From assembly GCF_001577525.1 (NCBI RefSeq), contig NZ_CP013015.1, positions 1,442,618-1,494,428 on the forward strand: 51,811 nucleotides of DNA. Reading direction: 5' to 3'. This stretch comes from Candidatus Desulfofervidus auxilii (GTDB lineage Bacteria; Desulfobacterota; Desulfofervidia; Desulfofervidales; Desulfofervidaceae). The position numbers were made by a program, and so were the translations under genes. Shown here piece by piece: positions 1 to 8,867 of the stretch. Numbering within the stretch: position 1 is the first letter of the stretch; each line of letters opens with the position of its first letter. Below the pieces are notes generated by a model. That model was not told the DNA's origin. It worked only from the letters and a program-made list of their open reading frames with translations, and made no database searches.

Positions 1-204
1 TCCGTATCCATTCTTTCCTTCAATTGCAAATGATATTATCCCACCTTCTCTTTTCTCAATCTCTCTAAATTCTCTAACTGCCTTATAAAATTCACTGAAT
101 TTGTGTGCTATCTTCTGGTCATACAAAATCTGTTCTTCATCATCCATGATAATTATGTGATGATTATCACTGCCAATATCGATTCCTCCAGATAACCTTT
201 TCAC
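1..204 (-). CDS. IS110-family transposase, N-terminal part (cut by window edge)
   Basis: This is the first 68 codons of a transposase whose remainder lies outside the window. It starts at a GTG preceded by a strong AAGGAGGG ribosome site. The protein opens with GGIDIGSDNHH, which carries the first RuvC-like Asp (D9). It then has AIEGKNGYG, which carries the second acidic residue (E62) in the place of the family ExxGxY motif. These two acidic positions fit the DEDD catalytic core of IS110 recombinases such as IS621. The family inserts without ordinary terminal inverted repeats and, in the IS110 group, is guided by a bridge RNA encoded upstream of the gene. Whether the element is intact cannot be seen. 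Assignment to IS110 rather than the IS1111 subgroup is not decided by this fragment. Confidence 0.85.
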   Translation of the reverse strand, partial: MKRLSGGIDIGSDNHHIIIMDDEEQILYDQKIAHKFSEFYKAVREFREIEKREGGIISFAIEGKNGYG

Positions 205-400
205 GCCTCACCCTCCTTTATGTTTGATATTTTATGGCTCTGCCAATACCTTTATCCCGTCTATAATAGCCACTTAAAGGCACCTTTCCATTAGACAGGG
301 TATTGGCAGGAGAACATCCGGCAATTCAAACCGAGTCACAATAATTCAACATTATTGACTGACCCCGTTAGCCACAAATGTTCCCCTAGCCATTTATCAT
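205..400 (-). ncRNA. candidate IS110 bridge RNA / non-coding left end
   Basis: The about 200 bases upstream of the transposase are non-coding and rich in dyads. On the minus-strand transcript a long hairpin spans 309 to 240. Its outer 11-bp stem pairs 299-309 with 240-250, and a 7-bp second stem pairs 292-298 with 257-263. The two stems are separated by a one-sided six-base bulge. A second hairpin pairs 339-345 with 351-357 (CAATAAT/ATTATTG) around a five-base loop. Internal loops inside long stems are what bridge RNAs use to hold target and donor guides. The transcript ends, guide bases and element boundary cannot be fixed without the other end of the element. Confidence 0.4.
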
Positions 401-740
401 TTATATCACATAAAGAAGGCTTCTTAATTTCATTCCCTATTTTTTACTCTCACTTTTAATTATAGACCCCAATTCCACTACATTTGGCTATTTCATTCCA
501 TCACTATTTCACTACTCACTGATTTAATGTTTTGGCATTTTGGCCTTTGGATTTCATTTGGCATTTGGATTTTGAAATTTGGATTTTTTAGACCATATAT
601 TTAAACGTTTGTTCTTTAGCACGCCGCTTCGCTTGCTCTCAAAGCTGCTGGTTTCACTTCGCACCCTTTGGGCTTATTCCTTTGACAAAAGGTAAAGAGC
701 TGTAGAAAAGAAATCCAGAAAAACGCTTAGGTTACCTCAC
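401..740. other. non-coding spacer with low-complexity and a repeat copy
   Basis: I see no gene here. About 530-590 is a degenerate run of ATTTGGC/ATTTGGA units, low-complexity DNA. About 618-690 is a degraded copy of the palindromic element seen whole at 10853-10940. No convincing promoter or terminator was found. Confidence 0.6.
618..690. repeat. dispersed palindromic element, degraded copy
   Basis: This stretch matches the reverse complement of 10853-10940: both share AGCACGC, GCTTCGCTTGCT, TCAAAGCTGCT, the block GCACCCTTTGGGCTTA and a CTTTGACA. The right arm is decayed, so the palindrome is no longer complete. Confidence 0.6.
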
Positions 741-947
741 TTATTCATGTTTATTTAATTGGATGAAAGAAGCTATGGATTCATCCATCACTTGAAAGGC
801 AAAATAATCCTGTTTGGCAATAGCACAGTGGATATTTAAAGCACAATATTTTAAGCATATTGTATCTTCAGGGTTAAAGTCACCAAAACAATGAAGCCGG
901 CCTTCCAATTCCTCAGACTTAATTATTTTTACCTTAATCTTTTTCAT
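741..947 (-). CDS. small hypothetical protein with four cysteines
   Basis: This 68-aa ORF begins with MKKIKVKIIKSEELEG and contains cysteines in the segment HCFGDFNPEDTICLKYCALNIHC. It could be a small metal-binding or redox-sensitive protein, but I do not recognise a family. Its ATG overlaps the suhB stop codon in an ATGA arrangement, which suggests translational coupling and supports it being a real gene. There is no signal peptide or membrane segment. Function is unknown. Confidence 0.6.
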   Translation of the reverse strand: MKKIKVKIIKSEELEGRLHCFGDFNPEDTICLKYCALNIHCAIAKQDYFAFQVMDESIASFIQLNKHE

Positions 948-1720
948 AAATTTCTCCCCTGGAGAATTTTTAACATATCTCTATGTAAAAATCCATTGGT
1001 GGCTAAAATCTCCTTACCATAAATGGAATAAAAATTGTTAGAAAAATCAGATACTCTCCCGCCTGCTTCCTGAACAATCAACATCCCAGCTGCGGTATCC
1101 CAAGGATGTAATCGCTCTTCCCAAAAACCATCAAAACGACCACAAGCTACATAACACAAATCTAGGGCAGCAGAACCAGCGCGGCGCACTCCCCTGGCGT
1201 GCATAATCATATTTCTAAATCTGGTCATCACTGGTTCAGGATTTTGTTGAATATCATAGGGGAAACCAGTTGCCAAGAGGGCTTTGCCCAATTCTTTGGT
1301 CTGGGAAACCCTTATTGGTTTTTGATTTAAAAAAGCCCCTTTCTCCTTAATGGCTGAAAAACACTCCTTTAAAACAGGATTATATACTATCCCCAAGACA
1401 ATTTCTCCCTCCACTTCTAAGGCAAGAGAAGTGCAAAACCAAGGCAGACCATGAGCAAAATTGGTGGTGCCATCTAGGGGATCAATGACCCATCTTATAT
1501 CTCCCCTTTCTTCCAATCCACTTTCCTCTGCTAGAATGGTATGATTTGGGTAGCGTTTCCTGATAGCCTTTTTAATAATGGCTTCGCTTTTTAAATCTGC
1601 TTCTGTAACTAAATTGATCGCTCCTTTATAACTAATTTCATGAATTCTAGGGAGTAAATTCAAAATTTCCTCTCCTGCCTTTAAAGATATATCTATACCA
1701 AAATGATAAAACTCTTTCAT
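944..1720 (-). CDS. suhB: inositol-1-monophosphatase family phosphatase
   Basis: This 258-aa protein belongs to the lithium-sensitive Mg-dependent phosphatases that hydrolyse inositol monophosphate and related sugar phosphates. The metal and substrate motifs are all present: AEESG at about residue 63, the WVIDPLDGTTNFAHG block at about 77-91, and HPWDTAAGMLIVQEAGG near the C terminus. Length is normal for the family. It is the first gene of a two-gene minus-strand unit with the 68-aa ORF and is divergent from the hypothetical gene at 1801. In bacteria SuhB can also act in rRNA transcription antitermination, so the physiological substrate is not certain. Confidence 0.9.
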   Translation of the reverse strand: MKEFYHFGIDISLKAGEEILNLLPRIHEISYKGAINLVTEADLKSEAIIKKAIRKRYPNHTILAEESGLEERGDIRWVIDPLDGTTNFAHGLPWFCTSLALEVEGEIVLGIVYNPVLKECFSAIKEKGAFLNQKPIRVSQTKELGKALLATGFPYDIQQNPEPVMTRFRNMIMHARGVRRAGSAALDLCYVACGRFDGFWEERLHPWDTAAGMLIVQEAGGRVSDFSNNFYSIYGKEILATNGFLHRDMLKILQGRNL

Positions 1721-1800
1721 TTTTTCTCCATAGTAAAATTTCCCTATTTACTCTTTTTAAAAATTATGTTATAAGCCCAGATTAAGGTAAAAGCAAGAGC

Positions 1801-3111
1801 ATGCTTGAGCACTCAATCCTCAACCTATTTGAAAACTGTGTTGATGCTAGAAAACATGCTCTTTTATTAAGTAAGGCCTACTTTGACATCCACCAAAGGG
1901 AGAGACTTGTTTCCTTTTTAAAAACTCATTCACACTTTCGGATTGAATTAGAGAAAAATGGGAATTACTTGGTTGCGTGGTTGGGTTCAGATAAGAAAGA
2001 AATTTTTGGTTTAGTAAAAATTTATAAAAAAAGATGTGTCTTAGAATGCTTGACCAAGGAGCGCGTTGAAGAAGGTAAAAAAATTTTGGAAGATGACTTG
2101 AAAGAAGCAATTAGATTTAGAGCATATAGTTATCAAAATATTAATTTAGCATCAAAAGATGATAAAATATCAGATGACTGGTTAAGTTTATGGGGTTTAG
2201 ATAGAACTTGTTTGGAATGTCAATTTCAGGATTACAAACTAAAATTAGAACAGGAAATCTTAACCATTTTAGATACAGGATTTCGTCTTTTACGAGCAGT
2301 AGAGAAAACAGAAACGATTAACCCCTTTATGACAAAAACTTTATCTCATCTTACCCAACTTATAGATAAATTAAGTAATTTTCTTATTTTTTTAGAAACA
2401 ACATGCTCATTTACCACATTAAAAAAAATAAAAAAACAACTTTATTTGCTCTTTGACCAAACTGAGGCAAAATTACTAGAATTACTAGAGGGACTGGGTA
2501 ACAAGGAAGAAGTCATCCGGCTATACCTCAATAAAAATTGGAATCATTTTGATGATATAGATGAAGACCAAGCGATTAATCCTTTACCCAGCAACCTTTC
2601 TGAAGCCTTGATGGCTGGATGGCGTAAGGAAACCGAAAGAATGATTCTTTCTCCTGATATGGATTTAGTCACTGTATTAGAGAAACAGCCCATAGAGTGG
2701 CTAGAAGCTATATATACATTTTCAGGTCTAACTGATGATTGTAGAAATAAAACTCAATATGTTCAGGCTATTAGTAATTTTTTAAAAAAGGAGTCAAATC
2801 TAAAACAAATAGTTCAAGAACTCCACTTTTCTGCTCAAAGAGCTTTGAGTTTTATTTTAGAGGCAAATGGAATATGTCCTTATGAATATTTAATTAACAT
2901 TTTTGGAAATGATAACCAAGATGGCTTTTATTGGCGTGAGAGACCGCCTAAAAGTGTGATTGGTATTTCCAGGGCAAGAGGATTACTGTTTGTGGGTCAT
3001 ATTAAAAAATTAAATAATATCCAAAAAATAGCCTTCATTCCATCTGATTTGCGTCATCCTTTGCAAAGAATTATGTCAATCCCCGATAATAACCACCATC
3101 TACTTGAATAA
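1801..3111 (+). CDS. conserved-type hypothetical protein, 436 aa
   Basis: A long uninterrupted ORF with normal local codon use but no family I can name. The N-terminal about 110 residues look globular and end in a basic segment with KIYKKRCVLECLTKERVEEG. The middle is helical and charged. The C-terminal about 60 residues (YWRERPPKSVIGISRARG onward) look like a separate small domain. No signal peptide or membrane helix is visible. It is divergent from suhB. Its last 41 bases overlap the 3' end of the convergent SDR gene, which is unusual and suggests one of the two 3' ends has been extended. Confidence 0.7.
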   Translation: MLEHSILNLFENCVDARKHALLLSKAYFDIHQRERLVSFLKTHSHFRIELEKNGNYLVAWLGSDKKEIFGLVKIYKKRCVLECLTKERVEEGKKILEDDLKEAIRFRAYSYQNINLASKDDKISDDWLSLWGLDRTCLECQFQDYKLKLEQEILTILDTGFRLLRAVEKTETINPFMTKTLSHLTQLIDKLSNFLIFLETTCSFTTLKKIKKQLYLLFDQTEAKLLELLEGLGNKEEVIRLYLNKNWNHFDDIDEDQAINPLPSNLSEALMAGWRKETERMILSPDMDLVTVLEKQPIEWLEAIYTFSGLTDDCRNKTQYVQAISNFLKKESNLKQIVQELHFSAQRALSFILEANGICPYEYLINIFGNDNQDGFYWRERPPKSVIGISRARGLLFVGHIKKLNNIQKIAFIPSDLRHPLQRIMSIPDNNHHLLE

Positions 3112-3862
3112 TATTTCCAGTTAGATAACTAGCTCGCTCTGAAGCTAAAAATACCACTAAATTGGCAATTTCTTCAGGTGAGGCCAGACGGCCAAGGGGG
3201 ATTTTTTCTTCCCAGTTTTTAAAGATTTCTTTTGATTGAGTATTTTTTTCTTGGGCCAAGTTTTGAGCCAAGACCTTCACTCTTTGCGTAAGAGTATAAC
3301 CAGGACATACGCTATTTACTAAGATATTATCCTTGGCCACTTCATCAGCCAAAGTTTTTGTCCAACCCACTACGGCTGCCCTAAGGCTATTAGACAACAT
3401 TAAACGCCCAATGGGCTGCTTTACGGAAATAGAAGTCATGGCAATAATACGCCCCCATTTTTGTTTACGCATATAAGGGATAGCTTCCCAAGCCATGTTT
3501 AAGGCACTCATTAAGGTAAGGTGAAAGGCCTGTTCCCACATTTGTTCTGTAGTTTCCTCAAAATAAGCAGGTGGAGGTCCACCTGCATTGGTTACTAAGA
3601 TGTGAACCGTCCCCCAATAATTAACTGCTTTTTGAACAAATTTTCTTGCCTCTTTGGATATAGATACATCCGCCTTAATAGGTAAAACTTCACTGCCTAA
3701 AATACTTTCTATCTCATGGGCCGTGGTTTCTAAGAGGTCTTTATGACGGGCACAAATGGCTACCTTTGCTCCTTCTTTAGCCAATCCCAAGGCAATAGCC
3801 TTCCCTAATCCTTTACTAGCGCCAGCTACAAGAGCAATTTTATCCCTAAGACCCAGTTCCAA
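3071..3862 (-). CDS. SDR-family oxidoreductase (FabG-like) lacking YxxxK
   Basis: A 263-aa short-chain dehydrogenase. The Rossmann nucleotide motif GASKGLGKA is at about residues 14-22, NAGG is at about 92, and a C-terminal PEEIANLVVFLASERASYLTG with VDGGYYRG is typical of 3-oxoacyl-ACP reductase-like SDRs. The active-site region reads MTSISVKQPIG then LSNSLRAAVVGWTKTLA, so the classical YxxxK is replaced, apparently by Ser and Arg. A subfamily of FabG-like SDRs has this change, so the gene is probably functional, but the reaction is unknown. It overlaps the end of pepA by 17 bases and its own 3' end overlaps the convergent 436-aa gene. Confidence 0.85.
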   Translation of the reverse strand: MELGLRDKIALVAGASKGLGKAIALGLAKEGAKVAICARHKDLLETTAHEIESILGSEVLPIKADVSISKEARKFVQKAVNYWGTVHILVTNAGGPPPAYFEETTEQMWEQAFHLTLMSALNMAWEAIPYMRKQKWGRIIAMTSISVKQPIGRLMLSNSLRAAVVGWTKTLADEVAKDNILVNSVCPGYTLTQRVKVLAQNLAQEKNTQSKEIFKNWEEKIPLGRLASPEEIANLVVFLASERASYLTGNIIQVDGGYYRGLT

Positions 3863-5336
3863 TGTCAGCTCCTTTTATTAACCAATGAATGATGGTGCGC
3901 ACAGGCACTCCAGTTGCCCCTTCGGCATAATATTTCCATTCTTTTTCTAAAAATGCAGGGCCAGCAATATCAAGATGCACCCAATTTTTTACCTCTTCAC
4001 CCACAAATTCCTTTAAAAACAAAGCCGCAGTGATAGCCCCTCCATAACGGGAACCTATATTTTTAATATCACTAAAAGTGCCCTTAATTTCCTCTTTAAG
4101 TTCTTCATCTAAAGGAAGGGGCCAAAATTTATCTCCCATTTCTTGTCCTATATTTTGGAAAAGGCTTACTAGCCTTTCATTACTACAAAAAATACCAGTG
4201 GTATAACGTCCTAAGGCCACCATACATGCTCCAGTCAGGGTAGCCATGTCCACCATTACCTCAGGTTTTAAATTTGAACCATAAATTAAGGCATCGGCTA
4301 ATATAAGCCTACCTTCGGCATCAGTATTCCCAATTTCAACACTTTTACCATTTTTAAACACAATGATGTCATCTGGCCTAAAGGCATTACCACCAGGCAT
4401 ATTTTCGGCAGTTGGGATAAGCCCATGGATTTCCAAATTTAATTTTAACTCTGCTACTGCCTTTATAATGCCTAATACTGCACATGCTCCAGATTTATCA
4501 CACTTCATGGTCTTCATAAATTTTTCCGGCTTGAGGTCTAAACCTCCACTGTCAAAGGTGATGCCTTTGCCAATTAAAACCACTTTTTTCTGAGGCCTTT
4601 CTCCTTTATAAACAAGATGGATAAAGCAAGGAGGATGTTCACTTCCTTGCCCTACGGCCACAATACCATTCATACCTTCTTTTTCTAGGCGGTTTTTGTC
4701 ATATATTTCGCATACCAAACCATGTTCTTGGGCTAATTTTTGGGAAATGTTAGCCAAATCCATAGGCTTAACTACATTACCTGGTTCATTAACAATTTCT
4801 CTAGTAAAATTGGTGGCTTCAGCTAATATTTTACCTATCTGGATGTACTCTTTATACTCTTTTTCAGCTAAGACCTGGACTTGTTCTATCTCTATTTCTT
4901 CTTTATTAGGTTTTTTATATTTTTTAAATCGATAATCTCCTAATATTATTCCCTCGGTTAGAAATTGGGCACTTTTCTCACCCAAAATCTCTTCTCCTAA
5001 GACTTCAAAATATACATCTTTATTTTTCAATTCCTTGGCCTTTTTTAACCCCACATTTGCTGCCTTGCGGATGGTATCTGAGTTAAGTTTTTCTTTTTCT
5101 CCAAGCCCCACCACCACAATATTTTTGAACTTTACCTCTTTATGCCCAGGCATAAATACCGCTTCACCTGCTTCTGCTTCAAAGTGAATATCCTTTAAAA
5201 AATCTTTTAAAAGAGAAGACATGGCCTTATTTACTACTTCTGCTATTGGGGTTAAATGCTGTTTTTTATACACTCCTACCACTAAGACGTCACCCTTCAA
5301 ACGAAGCACATCCTTTCCTACTAAGTTAAACTCCAT
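3846..5336 (-). CDS. pepA: leucyl aminopeptidase (M17)
   Basis: A 496-aa cytosolic two-metal aminopeptidase that removes N-terminal residues from peptides. The catalytic C-terminal domain has VLIGKGITFDSGGLDLKP, with the metal-binding Lys and Asp, and the M17 signature NTDAEGRLILADAL. The N-terminal regulatory domain (MEFNLVGKDVLRLKG onward) is complete. Length is standard. It lies 18 bases downstream of gatA and overlaps the SDR gene, so the three are probably cotranscribed. Some PepA proteins also bind DNA in site-specific recombination. Nothing here tests that. Confidence 0.95.
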   Translation of the reverse strand: MEFNLVGKDVLRLKGDVLVVGVYKKQHLTPIAEVVNKAMSSLLKDFLKDIHFEAEAGEAVFMPGHKEVKFKNIVVVGLGEKEKLNSDTIRKAANVGLKKAKELKNKDVYFEVLGEEILGEKSAQFLTEGIILGDYRFKKYKKPNKEEIEIEQVQVLAEKEYKEYIQIGKILAEATNFTREIVNEPGNVVKPMDLANISQKLAQEHGLVCEIYDKNRLEKEGMNGIVAVGQGSEHPPCFIHLVYKGERPQKKVVLIGKGITFDSGGLDLKPEKFMKTMKCDKSGACAVLGIIKAVAELKLNLEIHGLIPTAENMPGGNAFRPDDIIVFKNGKSVEIGNTDAEGRLILADALIYGSNLKPEVMVDMATLTGACMVALGRYTTGIFCSNERLVSLFQNIGQEMGDKFWPLPLDEELKEEIKGTFSDIKNIGSRYGGAITAALFLKEFVGEEVKNWVHLDIAGPAFLEKEWKYYAEGATGVPVRTIIHWLIKGADIGTGS

Positions 5337-5354
5337 ACAATAGCTCCTTTTATT

Positions 5355-6809
5355 TTATAATTTGGGTTTTTTATTTAAGTTTATTGCCTGCTCAATTTGA
5401 TAGGCAGTTTGGAGTAAGTTTACTTCGCTAAAATGCGGTCCTATAATTTGTAGACCTATAGGTAAACCATCTTGACTAAAACCGCCAGGTAGTGAAATAG
5501 CAGGTAAACCAGCTAAATTTATAGGAATAGTAAATATATCTGAAAGATACATTTGCAATGGGTCATCTACTTTTTCTCCGATCTTAAAGGCAGGGGTGGG
5601 AGTAACAGGTGTAAGTATAAAATCACATTTTTCAAACGTTTGCATAAAGTCTTGCTTAATCAAAGTCCTCACTTGGGAGGCCTTTTTATAATAGGCCTCA
5701 TAATATCCTGCGGAAAGGGCATAGGTGCCTAACATAATCCGGCGTTTTACCTCTGAACCAAAACCTAGAGACCTTGTTTGACAATACATTTCTATCAAGT
5801 TCTTAGCAGTTTTATCTCGGAAACCATATTTCACTCCATCATAGCGGGCTAGATTGGAACTAGCTTCAGCCGGGGCAATAATATAATATACTGCCACCGC
5901 GTATTCCAAATGAGGTAAGGAAATTTCTACTATCTCTGCACCTAAATCACAAAGTGTGTTTATAGTCTTTGCTATTACCTTTTGAACATCCTTATCTAAC
6001 TCTTCACCTTGTATTTCTTTGACTATCCCAATTCGACAGCCCTTTATCTCTAAATCTAGATGTTGAGTATAATCTTTTCCTTCTATCAGGGCAGAGGTAG
6101 AATCTCTTTCATCATGTCCAGCAATAACAGAAAGCAAAATGGCTGCATCTCTCACGTCCTTGGTTAAGGGCCCGATCTGGTCTAAAGAAGAAGCAAAGGC
6201 TATTAGACCAAAGCGAGAAACAAGACCATAAGTAGGTTTTAAGCCTACCACCCCACAAAAAGAGGCAGGCTGACGAATAGAGCCCCCGGTATCTGAACCC
6301 AATGCCCCTACACATTCATCTGCCGCTACAGCCACCGCCGAACCTCCACTAGAGCCTCCAGGCACTCTTTCCAAATCCCAGGGGTTGTGAGTAATCTTTA
6401 TGGCTGAATTTTCAGTAGAAGAACCCATGGCAAATTCGTCCATATTAGTCTTTCCCACCATAATTGAACCTGCATTTTTAAGGTGTTTTATAACTGTGGC
6501 ATCATAAGGAGGAATAAAGTTATATAAAATTTTAGAGGCACAGGTAGTTTTAACACCTTCTGTGCAAATATTGTCTTTAATAGCTAGGGGTATCCCGGTT
6601 AAAGGAGTAATACCTTCTTTTTTTATCAATCTATTTTCTGCCTCTTCTGCTTGTTTAAAGGCGAATTCTTTAGTAAGGGTAATATACGCCCCTAACCTTT
6701 CTTCTACTCTTTCAATCTGTTGAAAGACATCCTCTACAATTTCTTGAGGCTTAACCTCCCCTTTGTGAAGCAAGTCTTGCAACTCCCAAATAGTCTTTTT
6801 ATTGAGCAT
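5355..6809 (-). CDS. gatA: Asp/Glu-tRNA amidotransferase subunit A
   Basis: A 484-aa amidase-signature enzyme that liberates ammonia from glutamine for transamidation of Glu-tRNA(Gln) or Asp-tRNA(Asn). The Ser-cisSer-Lys triad region is visible: the Lys in [12 protein letters not shown], and the serines in [15 protein letters not shown] and [16 protein letters not shown]. Full length. It heads the gatA-pepA-SDR unit. No gatC precedes it: the upstream 120 bases are non-coding and lead into the damaged bactofilin gene, so gatB and gatC must lie elsewhere. Confidence 0.95.
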   Translation of the reverse strand: MLNKKTIWELQDLLHKGEVKPQEIVEDVFQQIERVEERLGAYITLTKEFAFKQAEEAENRLIKKEGITPLTGIPLAIKDNICTEGVKTTCASKILYNFIPPYDATVIKHLKNAGSIMVGKTNMDEFAMGSSTENSAIKITHNPWDLERVPGGSSGGSAVAVAADECVGALGSDTGGSIRQPASFCGVVGLKPTYGLVSRFGLIAFASSLDQIGPLTKDVRDAAILLSVIAGHDERDSTSALIEGKDYTQHLDLEIKGCRIGIVKEIQGEELDKDVQKVIAKTINTLCDLGAEIVEISLPHLEYAVAVYYIIAPAEASSNLARYDGVKYGFRDKTAKNLIEMYCQTRSLGFGSEVKRRIMLGTYALSAGYYEAYYKKASQVRTLIKQDFMQTFEKCDFILTPVTPTPAFKIGEKVDDPLQMYLSDIFTIPINLAGLPAISLPGGFSQDGLPIGLQIIGPHFSEVNLLQTAYQIEQAINLNKKPKL

Positions 6810-6929
6810 TTAAATTCCTTTGGGATATCACTCTTTGAGAGGTAGTATACTTCCTTTTTTTCCTTAAAAGTATTTGGAACATATCAAAAATTGTGTCTCC
6901 TGTCAAATAAACCAAAATTCGTAATAACT

Positions 6930-7263
6930 TTAAAAGAAAACCCACCCGCCTGCCGTCGGGCAGGCCTGCCCGACGGCAGGCAGGCAAAGGGAACAAACTG
7001 ATTTTTCTTTTAAATGAAATACCCTGCCCTCAAAAATGCCGCCTTCTGTGATGGCTAGTCTGTCAGTATGTAATTCCCCTTCAAAAATCCCTGTTTCCTG
7101 AATTTCTATAATTTCCTTGGCTACAATTTTCCCAAGTAACCTTACCCCAAATGGTAACTTTGTTTGTTTCTATCTCTGCTTTTTGTCCCACTGTTAACCA
7201 ATCTGCCTTTATGTTTCCTTCCAATCTACCTTCCAGATGTAATTCCTTTTTATCCTTGAGCAA
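6930..7263 (-). pseudogene. bactofilin, frameshifted, with a repeat-derived C terminus
   Basis: Bactofilins are small right-handed beta-helix cytoskeletal proteins. The first frame (ATG at 7263) gives MLKDKKELHLEGRLEGNIK followed by KVTIWGKV, a typical N-terminal half. The reading frame then shifts by one base near 7137-7150. The continuing frame gives LGKIVAKEIIEIQETGIFEG and LAITEGGIFEGRVFHL, the expected second half, and runs to a TAA at 6930. The last about 25 codons are translated from the GC-rich palindrome (6949-6980) and are not bactofilin-like. The start overlaps the stop of the M23 peptidase gene by 14 bases. M23 peptidase plus bactofilin is a known cell-shape pair (Csd1-CcmA type). 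A sequencing error at the shift site is possible. Confidence 0.75.
6949..6987. repeat. GC-rich perfect palindrome
   Basis: 6949-6980 is a perfect 32-bp palindrome: CCTGCCGTCGGGCAGG followed directly by its reverse complement, then CAGGCAA. It is strikingly GC-rich against its surroundings and recurs in expanded form at 21025-21144. Here it overlaps the extended 3' end of the bactofilin frame. Confidence 0.85.
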
Positions 7264-8119
7264 AATTTATTTTTTCTTTGATATAAGGTAAGGGATTTAT
7301 CCTTTTTTTATTTTTCCAAACCTCATAATGAAGATGAGACCCTGTGCTTAAGCCCGTTGAACCTATATAGCCAATAACATCTCCTCTTTTTACTTCTTGT
7401 CCTTCTTTAACAATGTATTTCTTTAAATGTGCATAAAGGGTAGAATAACCACATCCATGCTCAATGATAACAAAATTGCCATTTCCTTTTGTTCTACCTG
7501 TATAAACCACTATACCATTAGCGGTGGACTTTACAGGTGTGCCTATGGAAGCTGCAATATCCACACCATGATGGAAATCCTTTAAGCCCGTTATAGGATG
7601 AATCCGCCAACCAAAGGAAGAAGAAATATAGCCTGATGTAGGCCAACCTAGTGGGGTTGCCAGATAGATAGATTTTTGTCTTTTTAAATATACCTTTAAA
7701 GAAGAAATGCTTCTTATTCTCTTTTCTATCTCTTGTTTTATATCTTCTATTTCTACCGCCCCACTTGATGAAGGCAGGTCTTTGAATTCAGCCTGCTTGA
7801 TAATTTCTTCTTTGGAGCCCAATTTCAATAAACTCCTCAGTTTTTGCTCGGTCTGTTTCAACTGAACTAATGTGTTTTTAAGAGAAGCTACATCTTGTTG
7901 ATATTTATTTTGCCAAAAAACAAGTTCTTTTTCTGACTGGTGCAATTTATAATAGGTTAAGCTTATTGCCCCAACCATGATTGCTAAGGAAAAAACACCC
8001 AGCAGTATTAATCCCCATAAAGGAAAAACTCTTTTAAAAAATTTTTTCTTTTTAGAGGGCACAACTATTATACTTATTGGCATTAAAAACAGATTCCAGA
8101 CCCTTTTCATGCCCATCAC
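7250..8119 (-). CDS. M23 family membrane-anchored peptidoglycan endopeptidase
   Basis: A 289-aa LytM-type metallopeptidase predicted to cut peptide cross-links in peptidoglycan. One N-terminal membrane helix (about residues 33-57) anchors it with the catalytic part in the periplasm. A charged, coiled-coil-like stretch follows at about 60-125. The M23 domain shows HPITGLKDFHHGVDIAA, GNGNFVIIEHGCGYSTLYAH and GLSTGSHLHYEVW, with the zinc-binding His and Asp and the HxH pair. It precedes and overlaps a bactofilin gene, so it likely helps set cell shape. The start could also be the second methionine at codon 2 or codon 4. Confidence 0.92.
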   Translation of the reverse strand: MMGMKRVWNLFLMPISIIVVPSKKKKFFKRVFPLWGLILLGVFSLAIMVGAISLTYYKLHQSEKELVFWQNKYQQDVASLKNTLVQLKQTEQKLRSLLKLGSKEEIIKQAEFKDLPSSSGAVEIEDIKQEIEKRIRSISSLKVYLKRQKSIYLATPLGWPTSGYISSSFGWRIHPITGLKDFHHGVDIAASIGTPVKSTANGIVVYTGRTKGNGNFVIIEHGCGYSTLYAHLKKYIVKEGQEVKRGDVIGYIGSTGLSTGSHLHYEVWKNKKRINPLPYIKEKINFAQG

Positions 8120-8263
8120 TCCTTAAGTTTTTAGGAAATACATATAAAGTTTCTCATTAATTGTCAATAAAAACTGCTGAAGTTCCCGAGTAATGTTAGC
8201 AAATAAGACAAAATTTATGGTTTAGCAATTGACAACTTTCTGGCTTTGCTTTAAAAAGAAGCC

Positions 8264-8863
8264 ATGCATGTTTCTAAATGGATGGCCACAAAAGTCATCA
8301 CTGTAACTAAGAAAACTGACATCAAGGAAGCACTCCAGCTTATGGAAAAGTATTCTATTAGACATCTCCCTGTGGTTGAGAAAGGTCAATTTGTAGGATT
8401 TGTTACTGAGAGTGATTTACGTCCACTTCTCATTCCCGCTATGTTAGAAGATATTAAGGTAAAGGATGCAATGATTACTGAACCTGTGGTAGTAAGTCCT
8501 GATACAGACATTGAAACTGCAGCTAAGTTAATTTATCAATATAAAATAGGCGGATTGCCAGTAATAGAAGGGAAAAAGGTGGCAGGAATTATTACCACTA
8601 CTGATATCCTTAGAGCCTTTATTGAAATAATGGGAATTCTTATGGCTGGTTCACGGCTGGATATAGCCATTGGAGATGCTCCTAATGCCTTTAAAGAAGT
8701 ATGTGATATTATTTCTAACCATCATGGCCGCATCATCAGCCTAGGTATCTTACCCAACGAAGAGGAAACAATTTATGCCTTCCGTTTAGAAAAATGCGAT
8801 TTAAAACCTATTGTGAAGGCACTTTCCACCTCTGGTTATAAAGTAATCTCTACTTTCCCTTAA
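8264..8863 (+). CDS. CBS-domain pair protein with C-terminal ACT-like domain
   Basis: A 199-aa protein. Two CBS motifs occupy about residues 1-125 (MHVSKWMATKVITVTKKTD, then VKDAMITEPVVVSPDTDIET). CBS pairs bind adenine nucleotides and act as energy sensors. The last about 60 residues (GDAPNAFKEVCDIISNHHG onward) look like an ACT-type ligand domain, as in AcuB-like proteins. It is soluble with no signal. Four bases separate it from trmI, so it heads a three-gene unit with trmI and the acyltransferase. The target is unknown. Confidence 0.85.
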   Translation: MHVSKWMATKVITVTKKTDIKEALQLMEKYSIRHLPVVEKGQFVGFVTESDLRPLLIPAMLEDIKVKDAMITEPVVVSPDTDIETAAKLIYQYKIGGLPVIEGKKVAGIITTTDILRAFIEIMGILMAGSRLDIAIGDAPNAFKEVCDIISNHHGRIISLGILPNEEETIYAFRLEKCDLKPIVKALSTSGYKVISTFP

Positions 8864-8867
8864 AAAA

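Noticed and set aside
6799-6996. 65-aa ORF upstream of gatA that could be taken for gatC
   Set aside because: Its first third is a translation of the GC-rich palindrome and the rest shows no GatC features. It overlaps gatA in another frame and the damaged bactofilin.
8229-8256. Promoter (TTGACA with TTAAAA) before the CBS gene
   Set aside because: The proposed -10 lies only eight bases before the start codon, leaving almost no leader; evidence is too weak.
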